Positions 7,811-17,069 of a stretch of 64,000 nucleotides of DNA are shown here, piece after piece. The position numbers and the translations under genes were made by a program. Positions within the stretch are counted from its first letter, which is position 1, and the number at the start of each line of letters is the position of its first letter. Where the stretch lies: positions 8,499-72,498 of the forward strand of contig JAVBKS010000034.1 in NCBI GenBank assembly GCA_031553935.1, in the 5' to 3' direction. A model generated the notes under the pieces. That model had not been told where the DNA came from and made no database searches. It saw only the letters and a program-made list of their open reading frames with translations. Origin of the DNA: JAISDD01 sp031553935. GTDB lineage: Bacteria > Bacillota > Syntrophomonadia > Syntrophomonadales > Syntrophomonadaceae.

Positions 7811-9202
7811 TTAAAGCTTAAATAGTAACTTTAATGTAACCGCAGCTTCGGCGCGATTGGCGTTTTGGGTGCCGTTAATAAAGAAGCCTTGTTCATTTGC
7901 TTTGACCAAGTGCCCTTGTTCCAGCAGTCCGCGATGTTGAGCATATGCTATATATGGTCTAGCCCAAGTGCTTATGCGGGTTTCTTTGGCAAAAGCAGCG
8001 ATCAAATTCTGCTCGGCATTTAGGGCTTGTTGCTCTTCTCCGCTAGCTCTGACCACCATGGCTACCATCTCTTCTACTGTAAGCGGAGTATGCGGCTTAA
8101 AGGTTCCATCTTGATAACCATATACAATTCCCTTGCTAACTGCCCAATTAACATGCTGTTCATACCATGATCCGGCTTCAATATCAGAAAAGGTGCTCGC
8201 AGAGTTACTTACTTGACTGTCCTTTGCCATTTCTCTGCCCAGCATTGTCACAAACATTGCCCGGGTTAGATTCTGCTGTGGGGCAAATTCTCCTTCAGCA
8301 ATTCCACTGATAATCCCTTTTGCCCCTAGCGCCTTAATTGCATCCTGCGCCCATTCGAAACCGGCTAGATCATTAAACTGCACTGCTTTCTCCCCGGCAT
8401 TCCAGAGTGCAACTTCACTATTGCTATGCCCTGCACCTACTGCAATTGCTTTAACCTTAAGCCCTGCTTTTATGGGAAGGGGGACATTTAATTGGGGCTG
8501 GTAATAACTGGCGCTTACATTATAGATTTTGCTGTTAATCGTGGGCTCTGATTCATCTGTTGTGTAATAGATCTTTACTAGGTCATAATTCTTATGGCCG
8601 AGTTCCAGTACTTCTTGCTTCTGTTCATTTAAGCCGGTTGTAAAAGTCACCGCTTCCCAGGAGGTTATTTTTTCGGTGGTAACTTCTATGTCAGCTAAGT
8701 ATTTAACCATCCAGGGGCTGGTCTGTTCGCCTTTGACCCTCTGCCCAAGGATTAGCATTAATTCTTTATCTGCTAAATCATTAAAGCTTTTGGCACTTCC
8801 TTTAAGTTGAATAAGGGCCGGAACGCGAGCCTGAGAGCTGCCGTTAAAACTATAGCGCGGATCGTTCAACAGTTCTTGACATGTAAATGTTCGGCTATAG
8901 CCATCAGATGCCGTAACTTTTATCAAGGTCGCCTCCGGCTTGTATCCAGCAAGCTTGAGAACGTTTTCCAAGGGTATACCCTCTGCATATTCAGTTTTGT
9001 CAGAGGGAAAATTGTTAGTGTGGGTATAGACATGCCGTTCTTTGCCGGCTGTGGCTTCAAGTGTCGCTCTATCTAATGTCAATACTTTTTCCACGCCATT
9101 GCCGTGAATCTTGACACTTTCGCTAGCCTCTGCAGTATTTGCTTGAAAAAAAAGCAATAATGTAAAAACCCATGCTGTTAAGGTAATTTTCTTGATGATC
9201 AA
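7811..9202 (-). CDS. SLH-anchored protein with one sulfite-oxidase-like domain
   Basis: This 463-residue exported protein starts with TTG behind AAAGGAG. Residues 1-26 are a signal peptide (cleavage near ANTAEA). Residues about 27-175 form a sulfite-oxidase-like (Oxidored_molyb type) domain: GIPLENVLKLAGYKPEA, then VTASDGYSRTF, then the LMLILGQ strand. Residues about 180-265 resemble a chitobiase/FN3-like module (YYTTDESEPTINSKIY). Three SLH domains follow (FEWAQDAIKALGAKGI, WYEQHVNWAVSKGI, WARPYIAYAQHRGL) and would bind secondary wall polymer. It looks like a single-repeat relative of the giant protein just upstream. Whether the Mo-fold domain binds any cofactor is not evident. Confidence 0.82.
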   Translation of the reverse strand: MIIKKITLTAWVFTLLLFFQANTAEASESVKIHGNGVEKVLTLDRATLEATAGKERHVYTHTNNFPSDKTEYAEGIPLENVLKLAGYKPEATLIKVTASDGYSRTFTCQELLNDPRYSFNGSSQARVPALIQLKGSAKSFNDLADKELMLILGQRVKGEQTSPWMVKYLADIEVTTEKITSWEAVTFTTGLNEQKQEVLELGHKNYDLVKIYYTTDESEPTINSKIYNVSASYYQPQLNVPLPIKAGLKVKAIAVGAGHSNSEVALWNAGEKAVQFNDLAGFEWAQDAIKALGAKGIISGIAEGEFAPQQNLTRAMFVTMLGREMAKDSQVSNSASTFSDIEAGSWYEQHVNWAVSKGIVYGYQDGTFKPHTPLTVEEMVAMVVRASGEEQQALNAEQNLIAAFAKETRISTWARPYIAYAQHRGLLEQGHLVKANEQGFFINGTQNANRAEAAVTLKLLFKL

Positions 9203-9257
9203 AAAATTGCTCCTTTCTGATTTTCAACTTACCAGATGATTGATGCTGCTCATCTAG

Positions 9258-9297
9258 CGTGTCGCAGGGTGTCAATTCTTCCGTCCCCTGCGACACG
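9258..9297 (-). repeat. Perfect REP-like hairpin between the two SLH genes
   Basis: CGTGTCGCAGGG (9258-9269) pairs perfectly with CCCTGCGACACG (9286-9297) over 12 bp, with a 16-nt loop that itself contains the CGTCCCC motif of the dispersed GGGGAC-core family. There is no U-run, so it is more like a REP element than a classical terminator, although its position 17 bp after the stop of the giant gene would let it act as a 3'-end hairpin. Confidence 0.65.
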
Positions 9298-9313
9298 TAC
9301 CATCTAAACTTTC

Positions 9314-12300
9314 TTATCTTTGCATAAATATTTCCAGAATCTTTTTGATGATAGTTGAGGCTTCAGCCCGGCTGGCATGATCCTGGGGCTTGAAATTACC
9401 ATCCATATCACCATTAAGGATTTCTAGGGCATGCATCTCATTAACAGCGTTTAAGGCCCATGCACTGATCTGATCTTGATCTGCAAATGCTTCTGCCTCT
9501 TCATCTTGACTCAATCCCAGATTGAGTTCAGTGATAAATTTGTAGGTTATTAAAGCCATTTGTTCACGGGTGATTTCTGTATCCGGCTTAAATAATCCGT
9601 CTTCAAATCCATTTACGATCTTTTGTTCGGCTGCCCAGAGGACATATTTTCCATACCATGCAGCAGGATCAATGTCTTCGAAACTGGTTTCCGGGTTGAA
9701 TTCTAGTCTCAAGCCTTCGATAGTTGCAGCAAGCATTTTTATAAATTCAGCTCGGGTAACATTGGCATTAGGATCGAATGCATTCTCAGCCTTGCCGCTG
9801 ACAACAGCTCTGGCTGCCAGGAACTCCACATTCTTGCTAGCCCAATGATCTACAGAGTCACCAAAGGTCTGATCATTATAGCCGACTGCAAAAACGCTGA
9901 GATGATTAATAAAGCCTATTACCGCTTTGTCATCAGCATTATAGCCAGACATCGGTATAGCTACTCTATTTCCATTAGCATCAACATGATAGGCAAGTAT
10001 TTTATCTTCTTTTTCTTCTTCACTCGGAGTATAAGGTATTGCAAATTTCAAAAAGCTCTGCAGTGAAGTTAGCTCCGTGCCATCAACGGCAAAACTAATA
10101 TCAATCGCCGGATGCCCTGGATTCGATTCTTCTTGGCCGTTATCAATGTTAGCTACGGCAATTGTTGCAGTATTACCACTTTTCATTGCTGCTAATAAGC
10201 CCGCTAAGACCTCGGTAACAACAGTCAAATCGCCGTGATTAGTCCTAATGGATAGACCGGCTTGCCCTTGATCTACCAAGCGTTTGAGCACCTCATAGGG
10301 CAATTCTACAACTGACTTGTTTATTGTCTCGCCAGTACTACAGTTTACGATAATGTTCTTGCTGCCGGTGTCATCTGCCAGAACTTTCAGCGCTTTTTCC
10401 ATGTCTTCAACCGTGATTGCCATGCTGGCTACACCATTTTCTACCTTGACTTGGCTTTCCAGGGCTAAAGGAGTCTTTTCTTCTTCCTGTTTCGTATTGC
10501 TGCTGCCTGAGGATCCAGGTCCAGGAGTTCCTTCTCCGTTATTACCTGTGCTGGTACTGATTTCAATATCGCTTACATCACTTACCCAGTCGTCTCTATT
10601 GACATCATCGGTACTTTGCTGGGCAACAACTAGTTGTAAACCAGAGAGTGTATTACCACTTTGTTTCCAAGCTAAGAGCATTGGACCGCCATTAATGAAA
10701 TTCATGGTTGGCTCACCACTGCTATCGATATTGTATACTCGGTAATAGCCATCTGCACTTGAGATTTTGACGCTTTTTCCTCCTGATAATAAGCCGGAAT
10801 TATTTAATACCGTTGATAGTTTAATTCCAGTAAAACTCTCAGTTCCTTTAGAGCCATAATTATTAAGCCACGGATAAGATGCAGTTGTTGATCCCAGGTT
10901 TTTCAAATCATTGAGCGAATAATCTTTGTTTGACCCGTTTCTAGTTACAGTGAGAATGGCATCATTTTCGCCACCGCCTGTTCCGCCTCCGATGTTGAAA
11001 GTATTATATGCTAGTCCAGCATCAGAGCCGACATATAAAGTGTTGCCGACGAAACCTAGATAATAGATATTATCCATGCCAACAATGTCAGGCCAAGCTT
11101 GGTTACCTGAACTATATACATTTTCTATTTCGTTTAGTTTTTTGCAATAGATAACTCCTGATCCGGAAGTCCCAAACCACAGACCATCGGCTTTATCTAC
11201 TGCTACCATGCGGATTTCGTGATTACCAGCCAGATTTTCCCCAAGTAATTCTTTGCCGGTGTAACTCACGACTGTGCGGTTCGAGCCGCTGCCGCTTACA
11301 TGGTCTACTCTTCCGCCAACATTGGCTAAGGTTGGATATGAACCTGAACGAACTATCCAAGCGCCGCCCTTACTGTCTACCGCAATTCCGCGTACCCAGG
11401 CATCAGCCAATAATGATGACTGCAATGTGCTGTCATACTGACCTTCATAGGTTTTAGCAAAATCAATCACTCCGGCAGAATTCATATGAGCGTATCCGCC
11501 TTTGAAGAGATCATTTTCTGTACCGGTTCCATCAGGATAACAGCCTATCCATAAGCCTCCCGATTTCTCGAAAGTTATGGTATTGACAGATGCTGCCGGT
11601 AAACCATCGGCTTTGGTCCAGGTCCGCCAGGTATTAGCGGTGGGGTCGTACTTGGTAATTCCGCCAAAGGAACCGAACCAAACATCACCCTTACTGTCAA
11701 TCTCGATGGCTTGGACATAATCACTGGGGATAGTCGCCGGATTATCTGCGGCCCGATACCAGGTTATACTGCCATTTTTCAGGTAGCCTATTCCTCTGTT
11801 ATTCTGAGGTTCACTGTAGCTGGCATTCTGGCTGAACCAAACCCCGCCGTCCTTGTCAACAGCCAGAGCGGAGACAAAATCATTTTCCAGCTTTGGTGTA
11901 CCCTCAGTATTATAAAATGTAAAGCTGGTGTCCGAAGCAGATTTATAGGCCATGCCAGTGCCATAAGTGCCAATCCAAATTCCATTTTGACTGTCCACTT
12001 TAATGCTTCTGATTTTGGCATAGGGAAGATTAATACTTGAAACGAAAGAATTAAACGTGTATTTAATCGGCATGGTTACCGATATTCCCTTAATACTAGT
12101 CAAACGGTTCTGCCAGTTCTCACCATCATTGAAGTTGCGATAAATTCTTACAGTTGCTTTAACCCCGTTTTTATCCGCATCTTCGATTTTAGCCAATTCC
12201 TCTAGGCTAGGTCCGGCATCATAAGCTAAAAAGTATTTCTTAGCTATGGCATCCTTTAATAATATGTCGCGGTAACTCTCTTGCTTAGTTTCATAGCCGT

Positions 12301-15300
12301 CGGTAGTATTAATAGTGATTTTGGCATCGGGGTCAGTTACCCCGGCATCCGCTAATATATCCTGCAGATAAGCACCCTTGACATAATCAGTTTTCTTCTC
12401 TCCGGCTTGAGTATAAGAATAATTAGCAGTGGCTTTGCCTTTATCATTAGGCAGTTGCATGATTCCACCGGCACCGCCAATCCTATAATTCTTGACTCCT
12501 GCACTTAAACCGAAAATGCTGAAGTCATTAGTATCAACCGGTATCACAACTTCCGAATCTCCTACTACGATTTTCTCAAGCCATTTTACGCACCAGCCGG
12601 TATTATCATGGACAACTAGGCGCAATGGCCCGAATGCATTGCCGTAGTTAGAATCGTAACCGGGGGATTGTTCGTTCTCGACCAAGGGCAGGCCCTGAGT
12701 GGCATTGAGACCCTGACCATAAGCAATTATGATGGGCTTCCCATTAACTCCATTCTTGAGTTGGGCGCCGTCAAATTGGGCTGAAAAACCACCCGAATAC
12801 GCGGTAACAACCGCAGTATCCAAACCATCTTTAAAACCTATCCCCTGCAGGTATTTATATAGATCTATACCTTGCATAAAGAATTCGCCGCCCATTTTGT
12901 AGGTGTCGGCAACTTTAATATTGTCTAATGCTTCTAATGCAGCTACTGTAACCTTCTGCGGGGTTGCAATTTTATTGCCGTTTATCTCCAGCTCGTGACT
13001 GGCATAGGGCGCGAAGTTTCCAGACTTGTGGGTCCAGTCATTAATGGCACCGGCTATAAGCTCGATCTCGGTTACTGATGTAATGCACTGGCTTGCAGTG
13101 CCATTATTAATTATCAGCCGCAGTGGACCGCCGCTATTATTGTATCCGGCGTCAAAGCCCGGTGATTGCTGTTCCGGCACCAATGGCTTCCCATCAAGAA
13201 TTCCGCCGCTGCCAGCAATACCATAAGCCAAGATGATTTTTTTGTTGCTGTCTGTCAAGTCGGCAATACTTAATTCGATACTATCTTGGCCATTTTTAAC
13301 TATGATAGCGTTCAGCAAGGCACTGCTGCCTATCGAGCTGTCGTTTAGCAAGCGGAATAGTTCCAAGCCTCTATAAGTAACCGCTTTGTCTCCAATGGTA
13401 TACTCTCTCGTGGATAAATACTTTTGCTTCTTTTCTAAGTCGCTGATTTTAATATCACCAGGTTTAGCCAAAGCCCCTGAGAACTTAACTTCCATATCGC
13501 CATAACCAGAATAGGTTTCACCGGTATGGGCATAAGCATCAGCTTCCATATTAACTACTATCTTGGTTAGGTTCTCGACTATGGTTTTGTTGTCATTGAT
13601 GGTATCTACAATTCCGCCATTCTTTTCTTGTTCAGTCTGGCCACGAACGAATAGCAAAGGCCCGCCGGTATTCTTAATAACTTTTCCGGTCACAGTATCG
13701 CTATCTACATATCCCGTACCTTTTCCGTTTACTAAGGGATAGCCATTTTTGGCAAAGGCAATCATCATGCCAAGTTTATCCGTGCCGTTAATACTGTTGA
13801 AACCCTCAGCTCCAAGTTGATTCAATTGATAAGATGCCTTCAGGGTGTCACCGCCGTATAGATCAACACTTCCCAGACTTCCAGGTAAACCTATATATTC
13901 GGTCAGTAAATAATTCAGGTTAACTCCTTCGAATAGATCCTGTATTTGATCGCCATTACCTGCTTTCTTGTAGTAATAGTAACCCTTTTCCTGGCGTCCT
14001 TCCGTATCCCTAATCTTTTTGGTTATTCCTGTTCCATAGAGGATGTTTTCTAATTGCGATAGGGTTAGCTCATGACTTTCTTGGGTGCCATTTATTTCTA
14101 TAGTTAAGGCTGGGTTGTCTTTCATTGCAGCATAATCGGGATTCTGGGCATGGGTTGAGTAACGAATTTCGTCGCCCACATATATTTCTTGGGCCCGCTG
14201 CAGCTGATTAGAACCGTTATTGTAGAAATAGGCATAGTTATCTGGAGCATTACTGTCAATGCGATTCATATTATCGGCTTTGCCAAAAATAACCCTAACC
14301 GGTCCGCCGTCATTGCCCAGTCCGCTGCGAAAGCCCTCTAGAGTGCTGCTGCGCACATAAGGATAACCGTTTACACCATATGCCAGTAAAACCGGATAAC
14401 CTTTTTTAACCGGATAGTTATTAGAGTCCTTGCTCCAATTGCCTTCACGGTTGTCGGGCTGATAAGCTGCAGTTGCCAGCTGTTCTTTTGTAGGTCTGGC
14501 GGTTCCGATATCTAAGGGTGACTTCTCATAAAACATGAATAAATCTGGATTAGCTAGCTGTTGCAATGAGAATTTCGCTGTGGTCAGATAATTATCCCAA
14601 GCCGTAAATGATACCAGATTAGTATTATCATTTTTATATTGTTCAGCATCCAGACCTAATTTCTGGGTAAGCAATTCCCAGAGCTTAATGCCTTCGTATT
14701 CATTTACATACCAATAAGTAGTGTTGGAAAGACCATATTCATCTCGGTATCCCAAACCATCTGCTTTCGGTCTCTTATTATCGTCGTATTCGACCATGGC
14801 TTCGAGTTCAGCTATGGTATAGTTAACCTCTCTTCCCAGTAGGGCTCCGGTAAAAGTTAATAAGTATTCGGTATTGGTCTTATTGCTATAGGCCGGATCA
14901 AGTGCCTGAGAATGCTTGTAACCAGGTGTGCCCCCACTGGGTTCAACATAAATATAGGCTACACTGAGGAATTTTTTCGACTTACTTATATTCTGAAACT
15001 CGTTTAAATCATAGACCAATTTCAAACAGCCGTCATCATTGCCGAGTTCGGGCTTAGTTCCGAGTGCTCCATCATAAACGAATGGGGCTACACTAGTACC
15101 ATCCAAGGTTCCGGTACCATAGGCTAAAATCAGCGGTTTCTTGGCAGTTATTACATCATTATATGGAATTCGGGCTACCTCCTGGCGCCAGCGGTTCTTG
15201 AAAACTAAAACTACATCTTCGTCTACTTTGGCAACTGTTGCTTTTACATGGCCTTCGATTATGTCTTTGATTATTATTCCTTCATATAATAATGAAGTTT

Positions 15301-16999
15301 CATTATCACGAAAATCATTGTAGGCGCCGCGATGAATATAAGCATCAGCACTGTTTTCTAATTCCCGCACTGACATCGGTGTAGTGGCCTTGACTCCAGG
15401 GCCTTCTACCGTCAAGGTTGCACCGGTAATAGCGTCGATATTATAGGGAGCACTGCCGCTTAAGCCGCCGTTATTAATGTGCTTATAGGGACTGCCGGCA
15501 TAAGATTTTTCATCAATTGTGATATTATCAACCATTTTAGCCGGGGTCATGTTATCGACATATAGGGTTAAGTAGCCTTTGATTGTTTTATCATTTTTAG
15601 CTGTTGAATAAATCGCTTCCCAATTGCCTTGATTCTTGGTTTCATAGGCCAGAATGGCATGCTTATCAACAAGATCTTTTTTAGTCATACCATCTGCAGC
15701 TACTTTAAAGCCATCTGCAGCAGCAAACTTAATTACATCATTGTCTTTGTATTTTTCCAAAAGCTTAGCTAGGGATACTCCCCTCACTTCGGCCACGGTT
15801 TCATCAGAAGCACCCGTCTTTACAAAACGATGTTCCTGCTCAGTACGTTCCATCATCAATAATTGCGCCCGGGTGTAATTGTCGTCTTTGGTCTTGAGGG
15901 CTATTGTTGCAATTGGTTGCTGGTCCCCGATCAATACTCTGAACAAGGGAGTGGGGCCATTAAAGAGGGGATTATTGTAGTCGTTTAGCGCTAATTGTCC
16001 GGCCATGATGCGCAGTTTCGAGTCATCATAAGCGCTGACTTCAGTTGGTGTTTCGATTGTTCCTCTTGCTCCGCCTTCAGCCCAAGCTACAATAGTCGGA
16101 ACCTCAATTGCGCCTGCGTCGCTATTATCTCCTATCTGGGGATAATAGTAGCGGTCAGCTGTAAAAACCTGTGAAATATTTGCCTCATTTGTTACACCAA
16201 CTGTAGTTTTTGCTGGATCAAATACTATTTTATAACCATCACCAGCGAATACAGTCACTTTATTATTGGCTAAATCAGCATCAGTTTTTGCTAATAAAGC
16301 TGCAAGTCTTATGCCTTCACCTCGGAAAACACTCTTTGTATTAGCTGTATTTATGGCCGAGTATAAGTATTGGTTATTAGCAGCTGCATTCTCGTCTTGT
16401 TCAGCAATTGCCAAAAGTTCAGCCAATGAATAAGCTTTCTCTTGGTTAATATTATTTTCCGTATATTCACCATTTCCGATAATTGCATTTCCGCTTATTA
16501 ATAATACCGGCTGTTTGGCAGCTCTCATCTGCTCATAGTCCAAGGACTGGGAGCCAAGAAGCATATTAAGCAATGATTCATCTTCCAGTTTCATTTCCCA
16601 AACATTTGACTGATCTGAATCTTCTGCTTCTGTTTCTGCTTCTATGGTATCGGAATCAGAGGGCAATTGTTCTTGTCCAGTGGCAGCCTGATCTGCTTCA
16701 TCCGGTCCTCGGATTTGATCAGCATCGCCTTCATCTGGTGCTTCTGCCAATGGCACCTCAATCACTTCATCTAGTTCTGAATCTGTTAAATCACCGGCCT
16801 CATTCGCATTTTGCCCCTCTAATTCAACAGCATCATTATCAGGAGTTTCATTAGTGTCAATGATTTTTACTTCTGTATCTGTTGCCCAAGCCTGTCCTAG
16901 AGAAAGGCCTGAAGGTGCAAGTATTTGCATAATGAAAGCCAAAATGATTATATAACTGATCAAAGATCTGCTATTTTTTTGGTTTCTGGTTTTTAGCAT
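9314..16999 (-). CDS. Giant S-layer protein: about nine sulfite-oxidase-like repeats, propeller, SLH
   Basis: The start chosen is the ATG at 16999 (GGGGGT upstream), which gives 2561 residues and a clean signal peptide ending AWA. An acidic linker (residues ~40-130) leads into about eight repeats of a sulfite-oxidase-like fold up to residue ~1640. Each repeat has a [T/S]xxxLE start, a GxxLxxLL helix, a DGY-type strand, an LAYG strand and a final GGPLRLV strand. A two-component-regulator-type propeller follows (about 1650-2000; GIWIGTYGTGM, GDVWFGSFGGI), then a ninth repeat (about 2016-2146), a linker domain and three SLH domains (2378-2561). D-A-I-T-G-A-T-L-T around residue 528 matches ApbE flavinylation sites. 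No conserved Mo-ligand Cys or CXXCH haem motif recurs. apbE is the immediate upstream gene. Confidence 0.83.
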   Translation of the reverse strand: MLKTRNQKNSRSLISYIIILAFIMQILAPSGLSLGQAWATDTEVKIIDTNETPDNDAVELEGQNANEAGDLTDSELDEVIEVPLAEAPDEGDADQIRGPDEADQAATGQEQLPSDSDTIEAETEAEDSDQSNVWEMKLEDESLLNMLLGSQSLDYEQMRAAKQPVLLISGNAIIGNGEYTENNINQEKAYSLAELLAIAEQDENAAANNQYLYSAINTANTKSVFRGEGIRLAALLAKTDADLANNKVTVFAGDGYKIVFDPAKTTVGVTNEANISQVFTADRYYYPQIGDNSDAGAIEVPTIVAWAEGGARGTIETPTEVSAYDDSKLRIMAGQLALNDYNNPLFNGPTPLFRVLIGDQQPIATIALKTKDDNYTRAQLLMMERTEQEHRFVKTGASDETVAEVRGVSLAKLLEKYKDNDVIKFAAADGFKVAADGMTKKDLVDKHAILAYETKNQGNWEAIYSTAKNDKTIKGYLTLYVDNMTPAKMVDNITIDEKSYAGSPYKHINNGGLSGSAPYNIDAITGATLTVEGPGVKATTPMSVRELENSADAYIHRGAYNDFRDNETSLLYEGIIIKDIIEGHVKATVAKVDEDVVLVFKNRWRQEVARIPYNDVITAKKPLILAYGTGTLDGTSVAPFVYDGALGTKPELGNDDGCLKLVYDLNEFQNISKSKKFLSVAYIYVEPSGGTPGYKHSQALDPAYSNKTNTEYLLTFTGALLGREVNYTIAELEAMVEYDDNKRPKADGLGYRDEYGLSNTTYWYVNEYEGIKLWELLTQKLGLDAEQYKNDNTNLVSFTAWDNYLTTAKFSLQQLANPDLFMFYEKSPLDIGTARPTKEQLATAAYQPDNREGNWSKDSNNYPVKKGYPVLLAYGVNGYPYVRSSTLEGFRSGLGNDGGPVRVIFGKADNMNRIDSNAPDNYAYFYNNGSNQLQRAQEIYVGDEIRYSTHAQNPDYAAMKDNPALTIEINGTQESHELTLSQLENILYGTGITKKIRDTEGRQEKGYYYYKKAGNGDQIQDLFEGVNLNYLLTEYIGLPGSLGSVDLYGGDTLKASYQLNQLGAEGFNSINGTDKLGMMIAFAKNGYPLVNGKGTGYVDSDTVTGKVIKNTGGPLLFVRGQTEQEKNGGIVDTINDNKTIVENLTKIVVNMEADAYAHTGETYSGYGDMEVKFSGALAKPGDIKISDLEKKQKYLSTREYTIGDKAVTYRGLELFRLLNDSSIGSSALLNAIIVKNGQDSIELSIADLTDSNKKIILAYGIAGSGGILDGKPLVPEQQSPGFDAGYNNSGGPLRLIINNGTASQCITSVTEIELIAGAINDWTHKSGNFAPYASHELEINGNKIATPQKVTVAALEALDNIKVADTYKMGGEFFMQGIDLYKYLQGIGFKDGLDTAVVTAYSGGFSAQFDGAQLKNGVNGKPIIIAYGQGLNATQGLPLVENEQSPGYDSNYGNAFGPLRLVVHDNTGWCVKWLEKIVVGDSEVVIPVDTNDFSIFGLSAGVKNYRIGGAGGIMQLPNDKGKATANYSYTQAGEKKTDYVKGAYLQDILADAGVTDPDAKITINTTDGYETKQESYRDILLKDAIAKKYFLAYDAGPSLEELAKIEDADKNGVKATVRIYRNFNDGENWQNRLTSIKGISVTMPIKYTFNSFVSSINLPYAKIRSIKVDSQNGIWIGTYGTGMAYKSASDTSFTFYNTEGTPKLENDFVSALAVDKDGGVWFSQNASYSEPQNNRGIGYLKNGSITWYRAADNPATIPSDYVQAIEIDSKGDVWFGSFGGITKYDPTANTWRTWTKADGLPAASVNTITFEKSGGLWIGCYPDGTGTENDLFKGGYAHMNSAGVIDFAKTYEGQYDSTLQSSLLADAWVRGIAVDSKGGAWIVRSGSYPTLANVGGRVDHVSGSGSNRTVVSYTGKELLGENLAGNHEIRMVAVDKADGLWFGTSGSGVIYCKKLNEIENVYSSGNQAWPDIVGMDNIYYLGFVGNTLYVGSDAGLAYNTFNIGGGTGGGENDAILTVTRNGSNKDYSLNDLKNLGSTTASYPWLNNYGSKGTESFTGIKLSTVLNNSGLLSGGKSVKISSADGYYRVYNIDSSGEPTMNFINGGPMLLAWKQSGNTLSGLQLVVAQQSTDDVNRDDWVSDVSDIEISTSTGNNGEGTPGPGSSGSSNTKQEEEKTPLALESQVKVENGVASMAITVEDMEKALKVLADDTGSKNIIVNCSTGETINKSVVELPYEVLKRLVDQGQAGLSIRTNHGDLTVVTEVLAGLLAAMKSGNTATIAVANIDNGQEESNPGHPAIDISFAVDGTELTSLQSFLKFAIPYTPSEEEKEDKILAYHVDANGNRVAIPMSGYNADDKAVIGFINHLSVFAVGYNDQTFGDSVDHWASKNVEFLAARAVVSGKAENAFDPNANVTRAEFIKMLAATIEGLRLEFNPETSFEDIDPAAWYGKYVLWAAEQKIVNGFEDGLFKPDTEITREQMALITYKFITELNLGLSQDEEAEAFADQDQISAWALNAVNEMHALEILNGDMDGNFKPQDHASRAEASTIIKKILEIFMQR
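15410..15436 (-). other. Candidate FMN attachment motif (D-A-I-T-G-A-T-L-T) in the giant S-layer protein
   Basis: The nine residues match the consensus of ApbE targets such as NqrC and RnfG (D-x-x-[S/T]-G-A-T-x-[S/T]), where FMN is esterified to the Thr of GAT. That Thr is residue 528 (codon 15416-15418) counted from the ATG at 16999. It precedes the third Mo-fold repeat. The motif is seen; actual flavinylation is inference, strengthened by the adjacent apbE. Confidence 0.6.
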
Positions 17000-17069
17000 A
17001 TATGTAGTACCCCCTATTATCTTTTCTTTCCTTTTCATCACATCAATAATTCGTGGCAATTAATATCCA

